DNA of 64,000 nt from Ignavibacteriales bacterium (GTDB taxonomy: Bacteria > Bacteroidota > Ignavibacteria > UBA10030), in contig JAPLFR010000008.1 in the NCBI GenBank assembly GCA_026390575.1, positions 372,001-436,000 on the forward strand. Direction: 5' to 3'. A model generated the notes under the pieces. That model was not told where the DNA came from and made no database searches. It saw only the letters and a list, made by a program, of their open reading frames with translations. Both the position numbers and the translations under genes were made by a program. Shown here piece by piece: positions 1-9,250 of this stretch (positions within the stretch are counted from its first letter, which is position 1; each line of letters begins with the position of its first letter).

Positions 1-424
1 TTATAACGATCGCTTCGCCGTTTGTTTGACCTACGAGTCCGATAACTTCTGCATGTTCTATCTTGCCGAAAATAACGACTTGATACCCATCATCATAGAA
101 CCGGCGAATTCGCTCCTGCACTTTGGCAACCACCGGACACGTCGCATCGATCAATGTAATGCCAAGTTCTTGAGCGCGTGTATATGTCTCCGGCGGCTCA
201 CCATGCGCACGAATCAGAATTTTTGCGCCCCGGAGCTTCGATAAATCATCATGTGTCACTGTTTCAAGCCCCTCAGATCTAAGCCGTTCAATCTCCACAG
301 GATTGTGAATGATATCGCCTAGGGAATATAGTTTTTCACCGGCGGCAAGTTCCTTCTCTGCAATATCCACAGTCCGAACAACTCCCCAACAGAATCCGGA
401 AGATTTATCGACTGTCACTCGCAT
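1..424 (-). CDS. ispH: 4-hydroxy-3-methylbut-2-enyl diphosphate reductase, C-terminus cut by window edge
   Basis: IspH (LytB) makes IPP and DMAPP from HMBPP in the last step of the MEP isoprenoid pathway, using a [4Fe-4S] cluster in the cytoplasm. About 141 N-terminal residues are present. The start MRVTVDKSSGFCWGV is typical, with the first cluster cysteine in FCWG. Also visible are IHN, the substrate-binding RAHGEP and the second cysteine in DATCP. The family is about 290-310 residues long, so roughly half lies outside the window. The ATG at 422-424 overlaps the cmk stop by 10 bases, which implies cotranscription. The usual GDxxHPEV segment reads GKIEHAEV here. Confidence 0.95.
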   Translation of the reverse strand, partial: MRVTVDKSSGFCWGVVRTVDIAEKELAAGEKLYSLGDIIHNPVEIERLRSEGLETVTHDDLSKLRGAKILIRAHGEPPETYTRAQELGITLIDATCPVVAKVQERIRRFYDDGYQVVIFGKIEHAEVIGLVGQTNGEAIVI

Positions 425-1107
425 GATGTTTCTTTTTCCTTAATAATTTCATTTGCACGTTCCAAAATGAAATTGACTTGTTCCTCAATAGTTAAATTGG
501 AAGTGTCTAATTCAATTGCATCCGCAGCTTTTCGCAACGGGCTAGCTTCACGGGTTGAATCTTTCTGATCACGTGCATCAATTTCTTGTATCAAATCATC
601 CTGATTTGCCTCAATTCCAACCAGAGCAAGATCTTTTTTCCGTCGCCGGGCTCGTTCTTCAACACTTGCGACCATAAATATTTTTAACTCTGCTTTTGGA
701 AGAACAACCGTCCCGATATCGCGTCCTTCCAAAACAACACCACCGCTTGACGCCATCTTTTGCTGCGCATGTACCATCACTTCGCGGACGCCTTTAAAAC
801 TGCTTACAGTACTGACAGAACAACTCACCAATTGTGTTCTGATTCGTTTCGTTACTTCTATGCCGTCCAAGAAGACCTTCGTGGTACTATCCTTCACTTC
901 CAAACGGATAGCACTCGTCTGCGCTAGACGGACAATTTCTTTTTTATCGTTTAAATCTATTTTTTCGTCAAGCGCTTTCAGAGTAATAGCACGATACATT
1001 GCGCCTGTATCAATATGAAGATAACCCAATTTATGAGCCACCAACTTTGCTGTCGTGCTCTTACCTGATGCGGCTGGCCCATCTATCGCTATGGTTATCT
1101 TCTTCAA
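415..1107 (-). CDS. cmk: Cytidylate kinase
   Basis: Phosphorylates CMP/dCMP with ATP in the cytoplasm for pyrimidine nucleotide supply. The P-loop DGPAASGKST, the CMP-binding DTGAMYRAIT and EGRDIGTVV are all visible. The length from the chosen start is about 230 residues, normal for the family. The start is uncertain. No ATG precedes the conserved KKITIAIDGP; a TTG at 1105-1107 follows TAAGGA with a short spacer, and a GTG at 1120-1122 and a TTG at 1162-1164 are also in frame. The TTG giving a Met-Lys-Lys-Ile start fits homologues best. It lies directly upstream of ispH with a 10-base overlap, and a 234-base gap separates it from radC. Confidence 0.93.
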   Translation of the reverse strand: MKKITIAIDGPAASGKSTTAKLVAHKLGYLHIDTGAMYRAITLKALDEKIDLNDKKEIVRLAQTSAIRLEVKDSTTKVFLDGIEVTKRIRTQLVSCSVSTVSSFKGVREVMVHAQQKMASSGGVVLEGRDIGTVVLPKAELKIFMVASVEERARRRKKDLALVGIEANQDDLIQEIDARDQKDSTREASPLRKAADAIELDTSNLTIEEQVNFILERANEIIKEKETSCE

Positions 1108-1263
1108 CTCGTCCTTATGCACCTTTTGGATTAATAATATACAGAATAAAACATTGGAGAGCAATTAAGAATTCCCAACGCTTTTATGGATTTTCTGGTA
1201 TAATGGATGGTGAAGTGGTAAGCAAAGATATTGCTTTAAAAGCCACTATATAGGAAGGGATGT

Positions 1264-1322
1264 GAAACAGAGGTCAGTAATCAATATTCAATAATCCGTT
1301 TCTCCTTCTGTCTTTTGACTTT
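1264..1322. repeat. Degenerate intergenic CAGTAATCA-type repeat
   Basis: The spacer between radC and cmk holds a TCAGTAATCAATATTCAATAATC-like stretch followed by a pyrimidine-rich CTTTTGACTTTTAC run. Similar text recurs at 6557-6633, 53106-53145 and 54247-54327. It looks like a dispersed spacer repeat in decay. The function is unknown. Confidence 0.35.
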
Positions 1323-1341
1323 TACAATTTTTCTATACATT

Positions 1342-2067
1342 TCACACCATCAGTCTGCGATCTGCGAGACTGACGAAACGGTCTGCCGCAATGATAATAT
1401 GGTCATGCACCGCAATACCGATTATCTTCCCTGCTTCCACAAGCTGTTTAGTAATGGCGATATCATCCTGGCTTGGTTCCGGATTTCCACTGGGATGGTT
1501 GTGAACAAAAATAACTGCCGCTGCCGATTGGGTAATCGCCTCGCGAAAACATTCCCGGGGATGAGCAAGTGATGAACTCAATATTCCTTTGGTTATTTGT
1601 TTTGGTTCAAGGAGCCGGTTAATGGAGTTTAATGGAAATACCCAAAATTCTTCTTGTACTAAATCTTTGAACTTTGCCCCAAATCGTTGAACAATATCTT
1701 CAGGTGATTGGATTGTGAGCCGATCTTTTCTTTTCGTTTCCGGCAGCCGTTTCGCAAGTTCAAACGCTGCCACTAGAGCGATAGCTCGGCTTTCACCAAT
1801 TCCACATTTTTTAATTTCTTCAACAGACAACAAAGATATTTCGTGCAGCGTTCTTTCGTCAGCGAAAAGACGCCGCGCGAGATCAACAGCCGTGACACCT
1901 TTACTCCCCATTCTAATAAGAATGGCAAGCAGTTCAGCATCGCTTAAATTGCCCACTCCGCGATGCAGAAGTTTTTCTCTTGGGCGTTCATCAGCAGGCC
2001 ACGATGTGATCGGAATATGGTATAATCTCAGCTCAGATACTTGTACTGTGTCATGAGGTCGTTTCAA
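1342..2067 (-). CDS. radC: RadC family JAB/MPN-domain protein
   Basis: About 241 residues. The N-terminal half carries a helix-hairpin-helix region (GVGNLSDAELLAILIRMG, KKCGIGESRA). The C-terminal half is the RadC MPN/JAB domain with the metalloprotease-like motif HNHPSGNPEPS followed by DD. Despite the name the DNA-repair role is not established; the fold suggests a zinc hydrolase. The only plausible start is TTG at 2065-2067, preceded by AGGGA about nine bases upstream. The gene begins 3 bases after the stop of the upstream periplasmic protein gene, so it is probably cotranscribed with the ABC exporter genes. Confidence 0.93.
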   Translation of the reverse strand: MKRPHDTVQVSELRLYHIPITSWPADERPREKLLHRGVGNLSDAELLAILIRMGSKGVTAVDLARRLFADERTLHEISLLSVEEIKKCGIGESRAIALVAAFELAKRLPETKRKDRLTIQSPEDIVQRFGAKFKDLVQEEFWVFPLNSINRLLEPKQITKGILSSSLAHPRECFREAITQSAAAVIFVHNHPSGNPEPSQDDIAITKQLVEAGKIIGIAVHDHIIIAADRFVSLADRRLMV

Positions 2068-2070
2068 TAG

Positions 2071-4077
2071 TTACTTCCCTACAGTAGCAAGATCAATTTT
2101 TCCGATATGATAAATTTGGCGCCCTTTGTACTGCAGCACGCTCAAGCAACTATTCACGCGGTTCTTCGAAAGTGATATGTGAGAATGCAATCCTTCAAAT
2201 CCTTCCACCTTCGCAAGTTCTCTGGCAATATCCTGCCGTCTTGTTTTCCCCTGTGATACAATCTGAAGGATCATCTTTGCTACATCATAACCGAACACTG
2301 AATTCGTGCCTGGAGTTTTATTGTTGTTTGCTAATCGGTATTTTGCTTCAAACGTCCGGTATATTTCGCTTGATACATCAGGATACGAATCTGCAAAGAA
2401 CATCACTCCATCGGTGTACTGGCGATTCTGATCAAGCGCCGATAGATCATTCCAATCTCCTGTACCAAGAATCTGTGTTTGAATATTGAAGTATTGTATT
2501 TGCGAACTCACAACTGGAATTTCTTCCGAACTCGCAATCGGCACAAAGAGAGCATCGATTGTCCTCACCGGCAATCCGAGACTATCATATTTTATGTGTT
2601 CAAGATGCGTCGGGATTTTTAGTGAGTCTGCAATCAGTTTTCCTCTGTCTCCAAATAACAAAGTGACAGGGGCGGTCAACTCACGTTCCATAAGCGAATC
2701 CAAGACGCGTTGATTAACGCCCCACTTTATAAATTTATTCAACTCAGACTGTCGCATCTTCGCACTAAAATCAATTGTCGGCACTTCCAGTCTCGATAAC
2801 GCTATTCGCCTCATGTTCGTCAATTCGGTTCGTAAATCCATCGAGCCAGCAGCGTACCATTGCGCATCAATCATCTCGCCGCCTAGCGAATGAACTTCTG
2901 CAATGAACGATTCAGCGAGTTGCTTCCCTACAACATCTGTCGGTGCAAGCACAGCAAACGTACGAGCACCGAGTGTGTTGTACGCATAGAGCGCAGCATC
3001 GCGCCCTCGAGTGTCATAATCTGGATTTGCTTGGAAAATGTACAACCCGATGGCAGCAATTCCGCTCGCAGTTGCAGTCGGTGAGATCAGCGGGACACCA
3101 CGTTCATTTGCAATGCCAGCACTCGCAAAAACTTCATTACTCGAAATCGGCCCGATGATGGCAGAGACTTTTTCGCCAGTGCACAAATCGGCTACCACCC
3201 GCGCAGCTATACTTGGATCTCTTTCAGTGTCGCGAACGTCAAGAATAATTTTTAAAGGAACTTTTTGATTGTACTCTTCAACGGCAAGCTGAATGCCTTC
3301 CAGAAATTCTACGCCCAACGCTCGTGTCGATGGACTTTCCGCTTTCAGCATCAATGGCAGAACTACGCCGATCTTCATTCCACGGTTTTCCAATTGTTCT
3401 AACATCGCAAGAGCTTCACTCACATATTTTATTTTTGATGGCAGCAATGCTGTTGTGTGCAGCATCTCTTCTGCTGTTGCAATATCTCCGGTATGTAAAA
3501 GTTTTTCAGCAATCCGTATAGTGATGAGTGATTTCATCTCATCGCTTTTAGCATCCGATTGAAGCCGTTGCAATTCCGGAAGTGTGAGGTACGATGATGT
3601 TAGCATTTCTATTAACTTCTCTGAACGTGTTATCAATTGTTTCTCGTGCGATGTCTGAAGTGTAATGAGACATTCCGATGCGGCATCTTCGTATCGTCCC
3701 GTGCGACAGTAATCAAGTGCAAGCGTGTAATGCGCGTCATCTCTATAGGTTGACTGAGGGTACAGGTCAAGCATATTTTTCAGAAGGCGAATGGATTCTC
3801 GATAATCCTTCAATTCATAAAACGCTTTCGCTCCCATAATAAGCGCACCGGTCGCCCGATGACTTCGCGGATAACTTTTAATCACGCGAGTGAATAAAAC
3901 AGATGCAGTATCGAAACGGCCGGCTTGGAATGATCTCATTGCATCGACAAACTCGCGCTCCGCTTCTGGCTTGAACACAAGACTATCCTGCAGAGCTTGA
4001 GACTGTGCGCTGGTTGGCAATACAAACAGTAGAAAAAGAATTGCCGTAAATATAATTGATTTCATTGAAACTTTCAT
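2071..4077 (-). CDS. TPR protein fused to type I periplasmic-binding (LivJ/LpoA-like) domain
   Basis: A secreted protein of about 665 residues. The signal peptide begins at the second Met (MKSIIFTAILF, cleavage near TSAQS). Residues about 30-220 are TPR-like helices (AFYELKDYRESIRLLKNML and similar). From GMKIGVVLPL to the end is a Leu/Ile/Val-binding-protein-type domain (Peripla_BP_6) with SAIIGPISSNEV and LISPTATASG. The TPR plus PBP1 order is that of the outer-membrane penicillin-binding-protein activator LpoA. No lipobox is visible, so that is only an analogy. Starts at 4077 or 4065 are both possible. It is downstream of an ABC-2 permease and ATPase and just upstream of radC. An alternative role is ligand sensing for that exporter. 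Confidence 0.8.
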   Translation of the reverse strand: MKVSMKSIIFTAILFLLFVLPTSAQSQALQDSLVFKPEAEREFVDAMRSFQAGRFDTASVLFTRVIKSYPRSHRATGALIMGAKAFYELKDYRESIRLLKNMLDLYPQSTYRDDAHYTLALDYCRTGRYEDAASECLITLQTSHEKQLITRSEKLIEMLTSSYLTLPELQRLQSDAKSDEMKSLITIRIAEKLLHTGDIATAEEMLHTTALLPSKIKYVSEALAMLEQLENRGMKIGVVLPLMLKAESPSTRALGVEFLEGIQLAVEEYNQKVPLKIILDVRDTERDPSIAARVVADLCTGEKVSAIIGPISSNEVFASAGIANERGVPLISPTATASGIAAIGLYIFQANPDYDTRGRDAALYAYNTLGARTFAVLAPTDVVGKQLAESFIAEVHSLGGEMIDAQWYAAGSMDLRTELTNMRRIALSRLEVPTIDFSAKMRQSELNKFIKWGVNQRVLDSLMERELTAPVTLLFGDRGKLIADSLKIPTHLEHIKYDSLGLPVRTIDALFVPIASSEEIPVVSSQIQYFNIQTQILGTGDWNDLSALDQNRQYTDGVMFFADSYPDVSSEIYRTFEAKYRLANNNKTPGTNSVFGYDVAKMILQIVSQGKTRRQDIARELAKVEGFEGLHSHISLSKNRVNSCLSVLQYKGRQIYHIGKIDLATVGK

Positions 4078-4130
4078 AAGGAGCTGCACATAGGGTTTGT
4101 TAAAGTACCATATCACAACGTAAGTTGCAA

Positions 4131-5828
4131 TTAAAAATCACGACCCATCGACCGTCGTCCGATAAAATATCCGAGCAAAGAAAGAAGCGACGAAACAACA
4201 GCGAGGAGTATTCCCGCTATCAGAAGCAGTTTCGCGTGGAATATTTTAAACTGAAATAACGCTGCAAAATACGCAGACACGGGAACAAGAATAATAACCA
4301 CAACAACAATAAGATACAGAAGCGTTGCGAGAAAGGTCAATGTGGCACCTTGCGTGGATGCTGCACGAATTGGATTTCGTTCAAGATAATTCGCAAAGAA
4401 GCCGCCAAACCCAAGATTCAATGAAACCATTGTGAGTGAAATCCAAAATGCATCGAACATGCCGAACCACAGCAACATCGAGCGCAATTCTGTTTTGCTC
4501 ACAAAAGGAATATTGCTGGCAATGGCGATGTACTCTGCAATCGGTACTACCAGCACAAATCCTAAAATGAATTTAATCATAAATATTTTACTCCCCTTCA
4601 TCGGACTACTTCGGAGCGCCCAAAATGTTTGCCCCTCCAATCCAATCATCGGGAATACAAATCGAAGCGCGAGCGAACTCACCATAAATCCGCCGAAAGT
4701 AAACATCACTAAATATGTCAATAATTGCACATCCATGATATGCAAATTAAGATCGATGTGGCTGACGCTCATTGCGAACAAGCCGGTCAAGATGACCATC
4801 ACGACAAAATGAATCCATTGACTGGCTTCTCTGATAAATACAAAGAATTCCTTCTTCACCAACACTTCTATTTGTGAAGGAAAGAAACTGCGAGATCGAA
4901 AATCCATGAAGTGTCTATGAGCCGGATCATAAACCTTTTGCGATAGAGATTGTACATCCAGCGACACTAACCAGCTTCGATAATAGAATCGATGCGCAAC
5001 AAAGAGGCAGACACCAAATGCCGCAAGGGTGACAGAGCAAAGAATACCGGCGTACGGTAATGCGTTCATCACCTCGCCCCGGGCAACATAAAAGAGAAAT
5101 TGTGCTACCCATTGATTCGGCAGGTACTGAAGATAGCCTGGTGCTGCATGCGATAAATACGCATCAACATGGGGATAATACCGATTGACCTGTTCTACCA
5201 AGGTAATTGGATTGGAGGAATCGAAAAACAAGTAAATAAAAAAAAAGTAGAGTGCAAAAAGTCCAGCCATAACTTTTCGGAATCCAATTCTGCCAGCAAG
5301 CTTCATAATTCCCATCAGAATAAGGACGGCAAGACATGCAGAAAGAAACATAAATGGAATCAAGACGAAGAACATAACTCCGAGTAAAGAATACCATGGA
5401 TATCCAAAATAACTGCCGTACCCAAACAGCGCCATAAACGCTATGACGAAGAGCGTTGTTGAGCTATAAAAGAAGTTGTCAAAAAATTTCAAAATGAAGA
5501 TCGTGGTAAACGAGACCGGTTTTGTGAGAAGAAAACTAACTTCGGAAGAACGATAGAGCGTTGAGTACGAAACGATGATATTGCCAAGATTGACTGCAAT
5601 AAAAAGCACAAACAACAGCATCGAGATAAATGTATGGTACAGATATAAACCGATGCGTGTGTGCTCCAGCATAAAGCGCGTTGCTGTAAAAGCGAATGTG
5701 TATGCACCATAGGCAAATCCACAAAAGACAAGAGAGGACGCGACACCACGCACCATGGAAACAGCGCGTTTATCAAATGCAGTTTTAAAGAACGAGAGAA
5801 GTTTGTAATGGAAGATGTGAAGAAACAT
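4131..5828 (-). CDS. ABC-2 type exporter permease, large
   Basis: 565 residues with at least ten strongly hydrophobic segments and an FxYG-rich membrane core. It is an integral inner-membrane protein. There is a large soluble loop near the middle (residues about 295-330, containing DFRSRSFFPSQ). It resembles the putative ABC exporter permeases that pair with a separate ATPase rather than sugar or amino-acid importers. The ATG at 5826-5828 lies 5 bases after the ATPase stop and there is no good Shine-Dalgarno, so translational coupling is likely. The substrate cannot be told from sequence. Confidence 0.85.
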   Translation of the reverse strand: MFLHIFHYKLLSFFKTAFDKRAVSMVRGVASSLVFCGFAYGAYTFAFTATRFMLEHTRIGLYLYHTFISMLLFVLFIAVNLGNIIVSYSTLYRSSEVSFLLTKPVSFTTIFILKFFDNFFYSSTTLFVIAFMALFGYGSYFGYPWYSLLGVMFFVLIPFMFLSACLAVLILMGIMKLAGRIGFRKVMAGLFALYFFFIYLFFDSSNPITLVEQVNRYYPHVDAYLSHAAPGYLQYLPNQWVAQFLFYVARGEVMNALPYAGILCSVTLAAFGVCLFVAHRFYYRSWLVSLDVQSLSQKVYDPAHRHFMDFRSRSFFPSQIEVLVKKEFFVFIREASQWIHFVVMVILTGLFAMSVSHIDLNLHIMDVQLLTYLVMFTFGGFMVSSLALRFVFPMIGLEGQTFWALRSSPMKGSKIFMIKFILGFVLVVPIAEYIAIASNIPFVSKTELRSMLLWFGMFDAFWISLTMVSLNLGFGGFFANYLERNPIRAASTQGATLTFLATLLYLIVVVVIILVPVSAYFAALFQFKIFHAKLLLIAGILLAVVSSLLSLLGYFIGRRSMGRDF

Positions 5829-5833
5829 ACGCG

Positions 5834-6556
5834 CTATTGTTTTGTCACTTCCAGGAAAACGGATTCGAACTTCCCGTCGTACCGCGCTTTGTCTAATTGT
5901 AACTGCTCACGCGTATCGCAGAATACCAACTTTCCATTATTGATAATACCAATCCGATCGCAGAGTTCTTCAGCAACAGGCAGACTGTGCGTGGACATAA
6001 GAATAGAGACACCGTTCCGTGATTGCATGTGCAGCGTATCCCGCACTATTTTCGCGCTGCGTGGATCCAACCCTATCATCGGTTCATCGATGATGATTGT
6101 TTTCGGATGATGAAGAAGCGCAACGGCAATTGTTATTCGTTGTTTCATTCCCTGCGAATAATCTTCCGTTCGTTTATCTATCCAATTGCCTATTTCAAAA
6201 TGATCAATAAGTTCAGCGACGCGATTATGCAATGCTGGTTTGGGAATCTTGAACAATCCACCGATGAAGTATAGAAATTCCCGGCCTGTGAGTTTTTCAT
6301 ACAAGAATGGAATATCCGGTACATAGGCAATGGACTGTTTAGCTTCCAGCGGCTGTTTGACAATATCGTACCCGTTCACGAGGATGCTGCCCGATGTCGG
6401 AGTAAACAGGCCGACAATCATTTTGATCGTCGTAGTTTTACCCGCACCATTGGGTCCGAGGAATCCAAAGAACTCACCTTTCGGAACAGTCAACGAAAGA
6501 GCATCAACCGCCGTGAAGCCGCCAAATTTTTTTGTAACATTCTGGAGTTGAATCAT
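5834..6556 (-). CDS. ABC transporter ATP-binding protein
   Basis: 240-residue ABC ATPase with Walker A GPNGAGKTT, Q-loop region, signature YSQGMKQR (a variant of LSGGQ), Walker B TIIIDEP and a switch His in STHSLP. It is the CcmA/NatA-like exporter type that energises ABC-2 permeases. The partner permease begins 5 bases downstream. This is the first gene of the exporter, periplasmic protein and radC run. The ATG is at 6554-6556. Confidence 0.93.
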   Translation of the reverse strand: MIQLQNVTKKFGGFTAVDALSLTVPKGEFFGFLGPNGAGKTTTIKMIVGLFTPTSGSILVNGYDIVKQPLEAKQSIAYVPDIPFLYEKLTGREFLYFIGGLFKIPKPALHNRVAELIDHFEIGNWIDKRTEDYSQGMKQRITIAVALLHHPKTIIIDEPMIGLDPRSAKIVRDTLHMQSRNGVSILMSTHSLPVAEELCDRIGIINNGKLVFCDTREQLQLDKARYDGKFESVFLEVTKQ

Positions 6557-6633
6557 AAAAGCTGTCAGTGTTCAATAATCAGTAGCTTTAATCATCCACT
6601 TTTTACCCTCTACCTTTTACTTTTTACTTAAAC
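6557..6633. repeat. Degenerate CAGTAATCA-type spacer repeat with pyrimidine tract
   Basis: The short guaA/ATPase spacer holds GTCAGTGTTCAATAATCAG and then a tract of repeated CTTTTTAC/CTCTACC units. It resembles the spacers at 1264-1322 and 53106-53145. Low-complexity, no coding sign. Confidence 0.35.
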
Positions 6634-8178
6634 TCACTCCCACTCTATTGTTGCCGGTGGTTTGGAGCTAATGTCATAGACCACCCGGTTGATACCGCGC
6701 AATTCATTCGTAATTCTGTTTGAAATATGAGCAAGCACATCGTTCGGAATTTTCGCCCAATCGGCTGTCATTCCATCCACGCTCGTTACTGCACGCAATG
6801 CGACGGCATTTTCGTATGTGCGCCCGTCGCCCATCACGCCAACGGAACGAATAGGGAGCAGAACCACAAATGCCTGCCAGATTTTATCGTAGAGATTTGA
6901 ACGTTTAAGTTCCTGAATAAAAATATCATCTGCTTCACGAAGCAGTGCAAGTTTTTCTTTTGTGATATCGCCAAGCACGCGTACAGCAAGCCCAGGACCA
7001 GGAAATGGATGCCTCCCAATAAGATCTACCGGTACACCAAGCAGCCTTCCAATTTCACGCACTTCATCTTTGAAGAGCTCGCGAAACGGCTCGATGAGTT
7101 TGAAATTCATCTTCTCCGGTAATCCGCCGACATTATGGTGGGATTTAATCGTAACCGACGGGCCTTTGAACGATACCGACTCAATCACATCCGGATAGAG
7201 CGTGCCCTGTGCAAGATATTCGACGGAACCGCTTAACTTTTTTGCTTCCTCTTCAAACACTTCGATAAATGTCTTGCCAATTATTTTTCTTTTCTTTTCC
7301 GGATCATCCACACCTGCAAGACGGGATAGAAAAATATCAGTCGCATCGATGTAAGAGAGATTGATATGAAATGTATCGCGGAACGTTTTCACCACCTGTT
7401 CGCTTTCATTCTTTCGCATCAATCCATTATTGATGTGAACGCAATGTAGTTGATCTCCGATAGCGCGATGCAGTAAAACAGCCAGCACCGATGAATCAAC
7501 GCCGCCGCTTAATGCGCATAACACTTTTGCCGATCCAATGTTTGCACGAATTCCTTTTTCCGCTTGCTCTACAAACGAAGCTGGTGTCCAATTGCCTTGC
7601 GCTTCGCAGACTTTGAAGAGAAAATTGGAAAGAATTTTCTTTCCATCCGGTGTGTGCACTACTTCCGGATGGAATTGTACGCCGAACATTTTTTTCTTCT
7701 GATTGCGGATAGCACAAATAGGCGCATTGTGAGAATGCGCTATCGGTTCAAATCCATCCGGCAATTGACTCAGAGCATCGCCGTGACTCATCCACACCGA
7801 CGTAGCTGCATCAAGCCCGACGAAGAGATCGCTATGGTTGTCTATCTGCAAATCTGCTTTCCCGTATTCGCGACGGGCGGCAGAATTCACTTTACCTCCA
7901 AATCTATCCGCAAAAAGCTGGAGTCCGTAACAGATTCCGAGAATGGGAATTCCGAGATCGAAAATACGCGGATCGGGTTTCGGCGCTTCTTTTTCATAAA
8001 CACTCATCGGACCACCCGACAAGATAATACCGACCGGTTGGAATTGCTTTATGTTTTCGATAGAATAATGAAACGGGTGGATTTCTGAATAAACTCCTAG
8101 CTCACGTACCCGCCGGGCAATGAGCTGTGTATATTGAGATCCAAAGTCGAGGACAAGAAGAGATTGTGTGTGTTCCAT
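6634..8178 (-). CDS. guaA: GMP synthase (glutamine-hydrolysing)
   Basis: 514 residues. Converts XMP to GMP with glutamine and ATP in the cytoplasm. The N-terminal class I glutamine amidotransferase has the nucleophile in GICYGLQ and catalytic HPEVVHT. The ATP-pyrophosphatase domain has the PP-loop SGGVDSSV. The C-terminal dimerisation domain ends in the characteristic PPATIEWE. The length is typical. It starts at an ATG (8176-8178) and is divergent from yebC across a 118-base spacer that must hold both promoters. Confidence 0.97.
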   Translation of the reverse strand: MEHTQSLLVLDFGSQYTQLIARRVRELGVYSEIHPFHYSIENIKQFQPVGIILSGGPMSVYEKEAPKPDPRIFDLGIPILGICYGLQLFADRFGGKVNSAARREYGKADLQIDNHSDLFVGLDAATSVWMSHGDALSQLPDGFEPIAHSHNAPICAIRNQKKKMFGVQFHPEVVHTPDGKKILSNFLFKVCEAQGNWTPASFVEQAEKGIRANIGSAKVLCALSGGVDSSVLAVLLHRAIGDQLHCVHINNGLMRKNESEQVVKTFRDTFHINLSYIDATDIFLSRLAGVDDPEKKRKIIGKTFIEVFEEEAKKLSGSVEYLAQGTLYPDVIESVSFKGPSVTIKSHHNVGGLPEKMNFKLIEPFRELFKDEVREIGRLLGVPVDLIGRHPFPGPGLAVRVLGDITKEKLALLREADDIFIQELKRSNLYDKIWQAFVVLLPIRSVGVMGDGRTYENAVALRAVTSVDGMTADWAKIPNDVLAHISNRITNELRGINRVVYDISSKPPATIEWE

Positions 8179-8296
8179 AAATTAATATAGGAAAAAGTCA
8201 GGTGCCGTTCAAAATCACAACTCTTCCAAATGTGACAGAAGATTCGTATCTTATTCACATAAATTATTTTCAAATCAATGAAGTAACGGAAAATTT

Positions 8297-9007
8297 ATGG
8301 GCAGAATATACGAAACAAGAAAGTATGTGATGTTCGCGCGTTTTGCACGGATGTCGAAAGCATTTAATAGAATCGGACGCGAAATAAACGTTGCAGTCAA
8401 AATGGGTGGCCCTGATCCTAAGGGAAATCCACGGCTCCGTATCGCTATTCAAAATGCAAAAAGCGTCAACATGCCGAAAGATCGCGTGGAAGCCGCTATT
8501 AAGCGTGCATCAGATAAAGACACAACCGGTTATGAAGAAGTTATTTATGAAGGGTATGCTCCGCATGGCATTGGTGTCATTGTCGAATGCACAACCGATA
8601 ACCCAACACGCACCGTTGCCAATGTCCGGCATTACTTAACCAAAGGCGGCGGATCACTTGGTTCATCAGGTTCGCTTATGTTTATGTTCGAACGCAAAGG
8701 ATTGATTCGCATTGCGGCATCAGCGATTCCTCATATTGATGAATTCGAATTAGAACTCATCGACCACGGCCTTGATGATCTTTCTCAACATGAGCAAGAA
8801 CTGCTTATTTACACTTCCTTTCAAGATTACGGCAAAATGTTAAAATACCTTGAAGAGAAAAAAATTGATGTCAAAAACTCTGAACTTCAGTACCTTCCCA
8901 CAACAACAAAAGAATTATTGGAAGAACAAGCAAAAGAAGTAAAGGAATTGATTGACAAAATAGAAGAAGACGACGACGTGCAGTCGGTCTTTCACAATAT
9001 GGCTTAG
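8297..9007 (+). CDS. yebC: YebC/TACO1 family protein
   Basis: 236 residues. YebC/TACO1 proteins act as translation factors that ease ribosome stalling at proline stretches, and some also bind DNA as regulators. Conserved pieces are GGPDPKGNPRLR, NMPKDRVEAAIKRA, EEVIYEGYAPHG, TDNPTRTVANVR and GGSLGSSGSL. The N-terminus MGRIYETRKYVMFARFARMS is the group-specific longer form; others begin MAGHSKW. Here the third conserved block follows at once with no insert. One of only two plus-strand genes in the window. Confidence 0.93.
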   Translation: MGRIYETRKYVMFARFARMSKAFNRIGREINVAVKMGGPDPKGNPRLRIAIQNAKSVNMPKDRVEAAIKRASDKDTTGYEEVIYEGYAPHGIGVIVECTTDNPTRTVANVRHYLTKGGGSLGSSGSLMFMFERKGLIRIAASAIPHIDEFELELIDHGLDDLSQHEQELLIYTSFQDYGKMLKYLEEKKIDVKNSELQYLPTTTKELLEEQAKEVKELIDKIEEDDDVQSVFHNMA

Positions 9008-9192
9008 CTGAGGAATTCTTCGGAAAGATATCCATTTCCACTGCGCTCATATTTCAAAGAAATCCTGTTTTTGTCAAAGATGTGGCAAATACAAATCCGA
9101 CTACCGTGTACTAAAAAACAAACAGAATGAATCAGGAAATAGACAATTCATTCCATTTTTCGCCATAATACCTCAAGAATTATTGAATTTCG

Positions 9193-9207
9193 TGGCACAT
9201 TGCTTGC
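9193..9207 (+). promoter_or_regulatory. Candidate sigma-54 (RpoN) promoter
   Basis: TGGCAC (9193-9198), five bases, then TTGC (9204-9207). The GG and GC elements are 10 bases apart, as required for the -24/-12 promoter read by sigma-54. It points at the DUF6600 gene and would place transcription start near 9218-9220, about 30 bases before the ATG. No enhancer-binding site was identified in the 180 bases upstream. A chance match is possible, but the spacing and position are right. Confidence 0.6.
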
Positions 9208-9250
9208 GATACTATGCATAGCAAATGTAAATCAATGTGCGAGGTACAGT

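Noticed and set aside
1199-1204. TATAAT on the plus strand
   Set aside because: No plus-strand gene follows and no -35 element is visible. Likely chance in an A+T-rich spacer.
7564-8088. Long plus-strand open frame opposite guaA
   Set aside because: It is the antisense shadow of guaA. The protein has no domain sense, and guaA is certain.
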